DNA from: Desulfuromonadales bacterium C00003107
GTDB lineage: Bacteria; Desulfobacterota; Desulfuromonadia; Desulfuromonadales; Syntrophotaleaceae
Assembly (NCBI GenBank): GCA_001751225.1
Contig: MAXT01000016.1
Coordinates: 1 to 10,781, forward strand
Reading direction: 5' to 3'
Length of the DNA: 10,781 nt
Part shown: positions 1 through 5,891 of the stretch, piece by piece
Layout: each line of letters starts with the position of its first letter
Numbering within the stretch: the first letter of the stretch is position 1
Notes under the pieces: model-generated
Database searches by the model: none
What the model was told of the DNA's origin: nothing
What the model saw: only the letters and a program-made list of their open reading frames with translations
Position numbers and translations under genes: made by a program

Positions 1-45
1 ATATAGCCTGAGTAACGCATCCCCGTCCACCGCTAGCGTCTCCAT
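1..45 (-). CDS. Possible 5' end of the next gene downstream of the aminotransferase (cut by window edge)
   Basis: On the minus strand an ATG overlaps the aminotransferase stop codon by one base in the arrangement TGATG. The frame stays open for all 15 codons to the left edge and begins METLAVDGDALLRLY. This stop/start overlap is typical of translationally coupled genes in an operon. There is no separate Shine-Dalgarno sequence, which fits coupling but does not prove it. Fifteen residues are too few to name a family. The pattern VDGDALLRLY faintly recalls the start of alanine racemase-fold proteins, but this is only a resemblance. A chance open frame of this length is also quite possible. Confidence 0.35.
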   Translation of the reverse strand, partial: METLAVDGDALLRLY

Positions 46-1349
46 CAGCTATTCAGATAGGCCGTTATGCTTTCGCCAAGGGTCTGGAAAATACGCCTGA
101 ATTCCTGCTCGTCCCTTTCGAGAAGGGTAATCCGTATGCCCTGCTCCATGGTGCAGAAGGAGGACAGGGGCACCACGCAGATACCGGTGGATGCCAGTAG
201 ATAATAGACAAAACGCTTGTCGAGAGAGACCTTCGGCTCGTCCACCAAACCTTCGACCAGAGTACGCACCTCGTCGATCTCGATGGGCAGGCTCTGACGA
301 TCGCTCAGCTGGCCTTTTTTAAATACCACGCTCATATAAAAAGCGCCGTTGGTACGATTGACCTTGATGCCGGGAACCCTCTGCAATATTTCGACGGCGA
401 TATTGGAACACTTTTCGTAGCGGTCCTTGCGTTCTTTCAGGAAGACCGGATACTGGGGGTGACTCAGCAACCTAGGAATAGCCTTTTGCGGCAGAGTGGT
501 GGAACAGACCTCGACCATCTTGGCATCGAGGATGCTCTTCACGTATTGCTGAAACACTGGGTCCTTGTCGGCATTGTATACTTCCATCCAACCGCAGCGG
601 GCGCCAGGCCAGGGCACTTCTTTACTGATGCCTTTAAGAGCCAGAGCCGGCACCTCACCGATGATATCCGAGAGCGGTTTGGTCGAGGCGCCATTATAAA
701 CAATATTGTGATAGACCTCATCGCAGATGATAAACAGATCATATTCACGGGCGATGGCGATCATCTCCTGCAGGATACGCTCTGGATAGACGGCGCCGGT
801 GGGATTATCCGGATTAATGATGAGAATGCCGGAGATGCTCGGATTGTATTTCACGGACAGGCGCAGATCGTCCAGGTCGGGATACCAATGGTTGTCCGGG
901 TCAAGGCGATAGGAGATCGGCTTGCTCCCGGCATGGGCGGCCTCAGCGGAGGAGTGGGTGGAATAGGTTGGGGTGGGACCGATGACGCGCGCTTCCCGTC
1001 GCAGAAAACCATAGACCTTCTGAATCGCGTCGCCGAGACCGTTGAAAAACATGATATCGTCAACGGTGATCTGGGTCTTGCCCCGGCGGTTAGTCCGCTC
1101 GGCCAGAAACTGGCGGGTTTCCAGTACGCCGCGGGTCGGGCTATAGCCGTAGGAACAATCCTGCATGACCAAGTCGGCAACAACTTCCTTCATCCATTGG
1201 GGAATTTTTTCTCCCTTGGCAATAGGATCGCCGATATTTTCCATATTAGTCTTGATGCCCATCTTCTGCAGCTTCTCGGCAATCTCGACGATGGCACGAA
1301 TTTCATAGACCAGTTCCCCGGCCCCGATATGAACAATATTGTTGCGCAT
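45..1349 (-). CDS. PLP-dependent class I/II aminotransferase, AlaT/aspartate aminotransferase-like
   Basis: A 434-residue fold-type I aminotransferase that should transfer an amino group from an amino acid to a 2-oxo acid in the cytoplasm. The visible PLP-site signatures, in order, are NPDNPTG (179-185, Asn182), CDEVY (209-213, Asp210 and Tyr213), SKEVPWPGARCGW with the Schiff-base lysine at Lys243 and Arg251, and GIRITLLE with the likely carboxylate-binding Arg406. The N-terminal half resembles E. coli AlaT throughout (for example the match around HWYPDLDDLR). It is about 30 residues longer than AlaT, with extra sequence around 343-385 between the small-domain strands. Substrate is inferred: alanine/pyruvate is the best guess, but aspartate or a related amino acid is possible. 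The start is supported by AGGAGG at 1361-1366, 11 nt upstream. It is divergent from mrcA and preceded by a possible attenuator leader. Confidence 0.93.
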   Translation of the reverse strand: MRNNIVHIGAGELVYEIRAIVEIAEKLQKMGIKTNMENIGDPIAKGEKIPQWMKEVVADLVMQDCSYGYSPTRGVLETRQFLAERTNRRGKTQITVDDIMFFNGLGDAIQKVYGFLRREARVIGPTPTYSTHSSAEAAHAGSKPISYRLDPDNHWYPDLDDLRLSVKYNPSISGILIINPDNPTGAVYPERILQEMIAIAREYDLFIICDEVYHNIVYNGASTKPLSDIIGEVPALALKGISKEVPWPGARCGWMEVYNADKDPVFQQYVKSILDAKMVEVCSTTLPQKAIPRLLSHPQYPVFLKERKDRYEKCSNIAVEILQRVPGIKVNRTNGAFYMSVVFKKGQLSDRQSLPIEIDEVRTLVEGLVDEPKVSLDKRFVYYLLASTGICVVPLSSFCTMEQGIRITLLERDEQEFRRIFQTLGESITAYLNS

Positions 1350-1405
1350 CCTTGCCTATCTCCTCCTGATAACGGATCTGCCCGCAACAGCGAAACAGCG
1401 CTCCG

Positions 1406-1444
1406 AAACAAAAAAGACCACGAGCTCAACGCGCCCATGGCCTT
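1406..1444 (-). terminator. Intrinsic terminator-like hairpin in the leader of the aminotransferase gene
   Basis: Read on the minus strand, GGCCATGGGC (1442-1433) pairs with GCTCGTGGTC (1425-1416) across a 7-nt loop. This gives 10 pairs, three of them G-U, extendable by two A-T pairs (1443-1444 with 1414-1415). Six T follow directly, then G and TTT (1415-1406). It lies 57 nt before the aminotransferase ATG and points towards it, so it would stop transcription before the gene unless something relieves it. This is an unusual place for a terminator and suggests attenuation. Wobble pairs make the stem weaker than a typical terminator. Confidence 0.55.
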
Positions 1445-1469
1445 ACTGACTGTTTAACGGTATCGAGTA

Positions 1470-1565
1470 TCAGGCAGCAAAACGATGGACAGCGCAGAAC
1501 CTGGCCGCCGCATTCATGCTACGCGCTGCCGCTGGACGACGATATCCCTGCCTGTTGATCACCAT
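1470..1565 (-). CDS. Candidate 31-residue Ala-rich leader peptide upstream of the aminotransferase
   Basis: A short ORF, not resembling any family I know, opens with ATG at 1565 and ends with TGA at 1470-1472. A strong Shine-Dalgarno AGGAGG (1570-1575) lies 4 nt upstream, a slightly short spacing. The peptide holds nine Ala in 31 residues, including two runs of three (residues 12-14 within PAAAR and 19-21 within NAAAR). It lies 120 nt upstream of the aminotransferase on the same strand and is followed by the hairpin with a U-tract. If translated, it could be a leader peptide sensing charged tRNA-Ala. GC-rich random sequence also favours Ala and Arg codons, so composition alone is weak support. 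Confidence 0.35.
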   Translation of the reverse strand: MVINRQGYRRPAAARSMNAAARFCAVHRFAA

Positions 1566-1643
1566 TCAGCCTCCTCGCGACCTATTCTTGCTTGGGTAAC
1601 ATAGCTCCCAAACAAAGTCAATCCTCTTGTCCTGGCAAAAGGA

Positions 1644-1672
1644 TTTATCCACTGGCTCAATTATGCTATAAA
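1644..1672 (+). promoter_or_regulatory. Probable sigma-70-type extended -10 promoter of mrcA
   Basis: TATAAA at 1667-1672 is preceded by TGC (1664-1666), forming the extended -10 pattern TGnTATAAA. A weak -35, TTTATC (1644-1649), lies 17 bp upstream. Initiation would fall near 1679, leaving a 5' leader of about 30 nt. That leader includes AAGGAG at 1691-1696, which sits 13 nt before the mrcA ATG, somewhat longer spacing than usual. The -35 area also contains TTATCCACT (1645-1653), one base away from a consensus DnaA box. Confidence 0.45.
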
Positions 1673-1709
1673 ACAACTACTTTTACTTCCAAGGAGTACG
1701 CATATTTCC

Positions 1710-4112
1710 ATGTCCCTTTCTAAATTATTACGCATACTGCTGCTGGTTGCCGCGGGGCTGCTGGGCAGCATGATTCTCTGCCTGCTCGGCGCCTACTTGT
1801 ATGTTTCGGCCCGCCTGCCCAAGGTCGAAACCCTGGCCGATTACCGACCACCGGTCATCACCCGCATTCTCGGCGACGACGGAGCGCTGATTGCCGAACT
1901 ATATCGGGAGCGACGCATCCTGGTGCCGGTCTCCAGCATGCCGCGACAGCTGATCGAAGCCTTTGTGGCCGCCGAAGACTCCAAGTTTTATCACCATCAA
2001 GGTGTCGACCTGGGTTCCATTGCCCGAGCGGCCCTGAAAAACATCCGTGCTGGCGGTATCGTTCAAGGCGGATCGACCATCACTCAACAGGTCGCCAAAA
2101 GCCTGCTACTGACCCCGGAACGGAAGTTTTCCCGCAAGTTCAAAGAAGCGATTCTGGCCTGGCGCATGGAACAACACCTGACCAAGGAAGAGATTCTTTA
2201 TCTCTATCTCAATCAGATTTATCTCGGCCACGGGGCTTATGGAGTTCAGGCGGCGGCGGAAAACTACTTTGCCAAGAACGTTGAGGAACTGACCTTGGCC
2301 GAATGCGCCATACTGGCCGGTTTGCCCCAGGCTCCAAGCCGTTACTCGCCCTATCGTCATCTGAAGAAGGCTAAGGATCGCCAACGTTATGTGCTGCAGC
2401 GAATGACGCAGGAGGGCTACATTCCTGCCGATGCCGCCGCCCAGGCCTTTAGCGAAGAGTTAGTGATTCTCCCACGGAACAAACCACAGATTCCCGGCGC
2501 CGCCTATTTTACCGAGCAGGTTCGCCGCTATCTGGAACAGACTTTCGGCAGCGAGCAGATCCTGACCGGCGGTCTGGAAGTTCATACCACCATGAATCTG
2601 GCTATGCAGCAGGCCGCGCAGCAGGCAGTACGAAACAATCTGCGCCGTCATGACCGGCGCCAAGGCTATCGCGGTCCGCTGCGTACTCTGGATAAACAGG
2701 AGCAGGAGCTGTTCCTTACCGAACAGACCGCCACCTGGCCCGAGGCGCCACCGGTTGGCGAACGTCTTGAAGGACTTCTGGTCAAAGGCAGCAAACAGAA
2801 CCTGATGGTGCGAATCGGTTCTTACACCGGCCTCATACCCCGCAAGGAAACCACTTGGGCCGGCAATCTTCAAGTTGTGGCCGAAGACCAACCGGTAAAG
2901 ATCGACAGCGATAAGAAACGCATCCAGCTGCCTGCCGGCTCGGTGTTACTGGTCGAGGTGGTTAAATCCCAGAAAGATGGTAAGCTCGGTCTGTCTCTCG
3001 CCCAGGAGCCTGAAGCACAGGCGGCCCTGGTGGCACTCGACCCCAGTTCCGGCGAGGTCAAGGCCATGGTCGGCGGCTACGATTTCAGTCAGAGCCAGTT
3101 TAATCGAGCCATTCAAGCCAAACGCCTGCCCGGCTCAGCCTTCAAACCCCTCATCTATGCCGCAGCTCTTGACAAAGGCTACACCCCGGCAACGATTGTT
3201 CTCGACACCCCCCTCATCTATCGGGAAAAAGGGGAGCAGGGACAAGAGAAGGAATGGAAACCGAAAAACTACCGGGGATCCTTTTCCGGACCGACGTCTA
3301 TGCGCCGAGCCTTGGCCCGCTCCTACAATGTAGTCACCATCAAGATTCTTCAGGATATCGGTGTCCGTTACGCCATCGGCTATGCTAAAAAGCTCGGCAT
3401 CGAATCTCCCCTTGCTGCCGACCTGACCCTAGCCCTCGGTTCTTCGGCCATTTCCCCGTTGGAGCTGGCAACGGCCTACAGCGTCTTCGCCAATGGCGGG
3501 GTCCGCTTTACCCCTAATTACATTTCTCGGGTGATCGATCGCAACGGCAAGGTACTGGAATCGGTCGACCCGGCCGATTTCCCCGAAGGAGCAGATGACC
3601 AGCAACAACTGATTCGTAACCCGTCCGAGCGAGTCATTTCGCCAGACACCGCCTATCTGGTCACCAACCTGATGGAGAGCGTGGTACAAAATGGCACCGG
3701 ATTTCGCGCCAAGGCCCTGGGCCGTCCTGCAGCCGCAAAAACCGGCACTACCAACGACCTAAAGGATGCTTGGTTTGCCGGCTACGTGCCACAATTGATG
3801 GCTGTTTCCTGGATAGGCTACGATCAGGAACGTTCTCTGGGCAAGAAAGAGACCGGCTCCCGTGCAGCAGCACCGGCCTGGGTAGAGTTCATGAAAGTGG
3901 CGCTTAAAGATCTGCCTCGTCAAAATTTTCCCGTCCCAGACGGTATCGAGTTTCGTCCCATCGATCCGGATACCGGACTGCTAGCTCCGGAGGACGGCTC
4001 GGAAGTGTTTATCGAAGCCTTCGCCTCCGGCACGGCACCGACCCATTATGCCCTGGAAGACAAGCAGCCTAATGCCCAGGACTTTTTTAAGCTCGACCTA
4101 GAAGATCTCTGA
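1710..4112 (+). CDS. mrcA: Bifunctional class A penicillin-binding protein 1A (glycosyltransferase/transpeptidase)
   Basis: An 800-residue inner-membrane murein synthase that polymerises lipid II glycan strands and cross-links the stem peptides on the periplasmic side. A membrane anchor spans about residues 5-31. The GT51 domain (about 50-225) shows EDSKFYHHQG with catalytic Glu89, GGSTITQQ (120-127), WRMEQ with Glu154, and YLNQIYLGHGAYG (166-178). A PBP1A-type OB-like insert follows at about 340-430 (GERLEGLLVKG to LLVEVVKS). The transpeptidase domain has the SxxK motif SAFK (476-479, nucleophile Ser476), the SxN motif SYN (538-540) and KTGT (677-680). All catalytic motifs are intact and the length is normal for PBP1A. 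It has its own promoter and a strong terminator, so it is probably monocistronic. The ponA/mrcA naming varies between genomes. Confidence 0.96.
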   Translation: MSLSKLLRILLLVAAGLLGSMILCLLGAYLYVSARLPKVETLADYRPPVITRILGDDGALIAELYRERRILVPVSSMPRQLIEAFVAAEDSKFYHHQGVDLGSIARAALKNIRAGGIVQGGSTITQQVAKSLLLTPERKFSRKFKEAILAWRMEQHLTKEEILYLYLNQIYLGHGAYGVQAAAENYFAKNVEELTLAECAILAGLPQAPSRYSPYRHLKKAKDRQRYVLQRMTQEGYIPADAAAQAFSEELVILPRNKPQIPGAAYFTEQVRRYLEQTFGSEQILTGGLEVHTTMNLAMQQAAQQAVRNNLRRHDRRQGYRGPLRTLDKQEQELFLTEQTATWPEAPPVGERLEGLLVKGSKQNLMVRIGSYTGLIPRKETTWAGNLQVVAEDQPVKIDSDKKRIQLPAGSVLLVEVVKSQKDGKLGLSLAQEPEAQAALVALDPSSGEVKAMVGGYDFSQSQFNRAIQAKRLPGSAFKPLIYAAALDKGYTPATIVLDTPLIYREKGEQGQEKEWKPKNYRGSFSGPTSMRRALARSYNVVTIKILQDIGVRYAIGYAKKLGIESPLAADLTLALGSSAISPLELATAYSVFANGGVRFTPNYISRVIDRNGKVLESVDPADFPEGADDQQQLIRNPSERVISPDTAYLVTNLMESVVQNGTGFRAKALGRPAAAKTGTTNDLKDAWFAGYVPQLMAVSWIGYDQERSLGKKETGSRAAAPAWVEFMKVALKDLPRQNFPVPDGIEFRPIDPDTGLLAPEDGSEVFIEAFASGTAPTHYALEDKQPNAQDFFKLDLEDL

Positions 4113-4135
4113 TCGTCCCTGGATCATTCCTAGGA

Positions 4136-4175
4136 AAACAAAAGCGCCGGCCTTTTCAGGCCGGCGCTTTTGTTT
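4136..4175. terminator. Strong rho-independent terminator after mrcA, likely bidirectional
   Basis: A perfect 18-bp stem (4136-4153 paired with 4158-4175) with a 4-nt loop. The core is GCGCCGGCCT/AGGCCGGCGC and the foot is AAACAAAA/TTTTGTTT. It starts 24 bp after the mrcA stop codon. The A-rich foot on the left and T-rich foot on the right let it work in both directions. It could therefore also end the leftward gyrB-to-nth transcript, after that transcript has passed through the palindromic element at 4240-4380. Confidence 0.93.
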
Positions 4176-4239
4176 GAAAATACCATCACTAATTTGAATT
4201 CAGAGATTCCGTCTGGATACTCTGGATGGACACAGTGCC

Positions 4240-4380
4240 GTTTCCATATGGGAAACGAGCAATTTTTCCCAAGATCAAGGAAATCAAACGCTTGCGCGGA
4301 GGCGTAGCTGCTTACGCCGCACAAGCAAGCGTGAAGATTGACACCGAGATTGGGGAAAAGGGCCGTTTCCGGATGAAAAC
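4240..4380. repeat. Imperfect palindromic intergenic element (REPIN/MITE-like)
   Basis: The gap between convergent mrcA and nth holds a long imperfect inverted repeat. Its centre is GGCGTA-GCTGCT-TACGCC (4301-4318), framed by CGCTTGC (4289-4295) and GCAAGCG (4325-4331). Further out both arms carry T-rich/C-rich tracts (TTTTTCCC at 4263-4270; GGGGAAAA at 4352-4359). Each end is a mini-palindrome: GTTTCC/GGAAAC at 4240-4256 and GTTT/AAAC at 4365-4380. The left arm and the reverse complement of the right arm align over about 67 bases at roughly two-thirds identity by eye. The right end overlaps the nth stop codon by one base. No protein is encoded. Just outside, at 4212-4227, TCTGGAT occurs twice, 9 bp apart. 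Confidence 0.6.
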
Positions 4381-5057
4381 TAATTGGCCCGGTCAACGCC
4401 CCGCTGCGGACAATCTTTCAACAACGGACATTGAGAACAGAGAGGAATCGGAGCCTTGCAGAGTTGTCGTCCATGGAATATCAGCAGATGGGCGGCCTGC
4501 ACCCAATGTTTGCAGGGCAACAGTTGACAGAGGTCCCCTTCTATCTTTTCCGGGTCCTGCTGATCGGTCCAGGCAAAGCGCCGGGACAGACGCTTGACAT
4601 GGGTATCAACTACCATACCGGGGATACCGAAAACGTTACCAAGGACCACATTAGCCGTTTTGCGCCCAACACCGGGTAGCCGGACCAGTTCAGAGAGAGT
4701 TTTCGGTACCTGACCGTCGTGTTCATGCAATAACATCTGTGCGCAGCCGAGCAGGCTCTTGGCTTTGTTGCGATAAAAGCCCGTCGAGTGAACATCCTCT
4801 TCCAGGGTTGGTAAATCCGCCTCGGCCAAGGCCTGCACATTGGGATATTTAAGGAACAGTCCTTCGGTGACCTTATTGACCTGCACATCGGTACACTGGG
4901 CGGAAAGGATCGTCGCGATCAACAGCTGAAAGGGATTATCGTAGCGCAGGGCACAGTGAGCATCAGGGTAAAGTTGATACAACTGCTCGAGAATTCGGGC
5001 GACTTTTTTGCGCATGGCGGGTCTACCAATGGATCTGGCTGGCTGAAGTAATTTCAT
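4380..5057 (-). CDS. nth: Endonuclease III (DNA glycosylase/AP lyase)
   Basis: A base-excision repair enzyme that removes oxidised pyrimidines from DNA and cleaves the abasic site by beta-elimination. Numbered from a possible TTG start at 5063, the helix-hairpin-helix LPGVGRKTANVVLG spans 129-142 with catalytic Lys135, and VDTHV carries Asp153. The [4Fe-4S] ligands Cys202, Cys209, Cys212 and Cys218 show the exact C-x6-C-x2-C-x5-C spacing. The start is uncertain: TTG at 5063, ATG at 5057 (used here) and ATG at 5015 are all in frame, and none has a clear Shine-Dalgarno. The 5015 start gives 211 residues, the length of E. coli Nth, while the others add an extension of about 14-16 residues. It is the last gene of the leftward cluster and ends against the palindromic element. 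Confidence 0.96.
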   Translation of the reverse strand: MKLLQPARSIGRPAMRKKVARILEQLYQLYPDAHCALRYDNPFQLLIATILSAQCTDVQVNKVTEGLFLKYPNVQALAEADLPTLEEDVHSTGFYRNKAKSLLGCAQMLLHEHDGQVPKTLSELVRLPGVGRKTANVVLGNVFGIPGMVVDTHVKRLSRRFAWTDQQDPEKIEGDLCQLLPCKHWVQAAHLLIFHGRQLCKAPIPLCSQCPLLKDCPQRGVDRAN

Positions 5058-5069
5058 GGACAAGGCGAC

Positions 5070-5099
5070 TTATCAACTCTGTCCACAAGGTTATGCACA
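5070..5099 (+). promoter_or_regulatory. Tandem DnaA-box-like 9-mers between the EEP gene and nth
   Basis: Three similarly oriented 9-mers lie in 30 bp: TTATCAACT (5070-5078), CTGTCCACA (5079-5087) and TTATGCACA (5091-5099). The third fits the DnaA consensus TTATNCACA exactly; the first two each match at 7 of 9 positions. They sit immediately upstream of the nth start codon on the opposite strand. Function is inferred: a DnaA-binding site near an origin, or a site controlling nth. Chance similarity is possible because only one box is perfect. Confidence 0.4.
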
Positions 5100-5126
5100 G
5101 GCGGAGAAAGGGATTCGAAAGCCTTC

Positions 5127-5879
5127 CTAGCCTGGGGCTATCTCCATACGACGATTTTTTAATCTGTCGAGGCGCAGATAGTGACGAGGATCGGCTATCT
5201 GCACGGTGAAAGTAACGGGCAGATGGGTGGAAGCTTCTCGCGCCAGAGAGCTGTGCAGCACGGAACAGTCGAGGATGCGCAGGCCGCCCCGTAGGTAGCC
5301 CCGATCACGGCCCAACAGCGGAAAGCGGGCCGGATAGGTGGCACTCCAAAAAGGTGTCGGCGTACGCCGCAGGGTCCCTGGCAAGTTAAAGAGGAGAGCC
5401 GCGGCCAGAGGATCGGCAAAATCACCGATCACCATTTGCGGGCATTGGCTACTATGACGACCGAGCAGATCTCGGCCAAACAGGGCGCGGACCTGCTGTC
5501 GGTATTGATAAAATCCTGGGATGAGACGCAGATTGTACAGGTAGAAGCGCTGGCCGGCTAAATCGACATCGGCCCGCTGGCAGCTGCCCCCTCGAGCCAG
5601 ACGATACTCCTGCACCCCCTTGAGGGGCACGAAGGACAACAAGGCGTTGCCGCCGATACGATCCTGGCCGAAGCTCTGCATGCCGAGTTGAGCCGCCAAA
5701 TAGGCTAGTTGGCTTCGATCCTCTGCGCCGTTTACATCCTGCAGGGCAACCAGATCAGGCGCTACCTGCCGTATGACCTCGACGATACGCTCGGGTTCGG
5801 TTCGGTCGTCCCCTCCGCGGCAGCGGTGGACATGGTATGTCATGACCCGAATCGCTTTCACCGCCAGCACCTCGGCCAT
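5127..5879 (-). CDS. Endonuclease/exonuclease/phosphatase (EEP) fold protein with degraded active site
   Basis: A 250-residue protein recognisable as EEP superfamily (the ExoIII/DNase I fold) from RVMTYHVHRC (11-20), PERIVEVIRQVAPDLVALQDVN (29-50, shown here in outline), GNALLS (77-82), IGDF (151-154) and the STHLP block (217-221). Most catalytic positions are altered. The Asn of the TYN motif is His16, the metal-binding Glu of LQE is Asp48, the NTH block reads NLR (116-118), GDFN reads GDFA (Ala155), and the SDH motif reads STH (Thr218). Asp153 and His219 remain. It may be inactive or have changed chemistry. Start choice is open: ATG at 5879 lacks a good ribosome site, whereas GTG at 5861 has GAGGTG 6 nt upstream. 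It lies 12 nt after gpsA, so is probably in the same operon. Confidence 0.8.
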   Translation of the reverse strand: MAEVLAVKAIRVMTYHVHRCRGGDDRTEPERIVEVIRQVAPDLVALQDVNGAEDRSQLAYLAAQLGMQSFGQDRIGGNALLSFVPLKGVQEYRLARGGSCQRADVDLAGQRFYLYNLRLIPGFYQYRQQVRALFGRDLLGRHSSQCPQMVIGDFADPLAAALLFNLPGTLRRTPTPFWSATYPARFPLLGRDRGYLRGGLRILDCSVLHSSLAREASTHLPVTFTVQIADPRHYLRLDRLKNRRMEIAPG

Positions 5880-5891
5880 GGCCGTTAGTGA

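Larger units (their letters stand above)
1406..1575 (-). promoter_or_regulatory. Candidate transcription attenuator (leader ORF plus alternative stems) for the aminotransferase
   Basis: The 360-bp divergent gap (1350-1709) holds this element on the minus strand. Three mutually exclusive pairings can be drawn. Segment 1, CAGCGC (1528-1523), lies on the first Ala-codon run and pairs with segment 2, GCGCTG (1495-1490). The overlapping TGTCCAT (1491-1485) can instead pair with ATGGGCG (1438-1432). That last sequence is part of the terminator's left arm. An outer pair, CAGGCAG/CTGCCTG (1554-1548 with 1477-1471), also exists. The geometry fits classical ribosome-stalling attenuation: a ribosome held at the Ala codons would free segment 2 to form the antiterminator. 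Stems are only 6-7 bp and were found by eye. An AGTCAA at 1616-1621 (TTGACT on the minus strand) could be a -35 box, but I see no good -10 for it. Confidence 0.33.

Noticed and set aside
459..1457. A 332-codon plus-strand open frame opposite the aminotransferase
   Set aside because: It lies antisense to a gene with all PLP-site motifs, shows no recognisable domain, and its Gly/Asp/His-rich composition is what the complement of the real codons gives.
1548..1621. TTGACT on the minus strand (1621-1616) as the -35 of an aminotransferase promoter
   Set aside because: No acceptable -10 hexamer occurs 16-18 bp downstream; the nearest, TATGTT, is only 12 bp away. It is mentioned within the attenuator entry but not called as a promoter.
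1652..1667. A sigma-54-like GG...GC pair (TGGCTC...ATGC) upstream of mrcA
   Set aside because: The GG-to-GC spacing is 9 rather than the required 10 bases and the TTGC half is imperfect. The extended -10 TATAAA explains the promoter better.
4212..4227. The two TCTGGAT copies as a tandem repeat or target-site duplication of the palindromic element
   Set aside because: Both copies lie on the same side of the element, and there are only two 7-bp units, which is within chance.
4226..4597. A 123-codon plus-strand frame across the palindromic element and the nth 3' end
   Set aside because: Half of it is the palindrome and half is antisense to the Fe-S region of nth. The translation looks like neither a protein family nor a transposase fragment.
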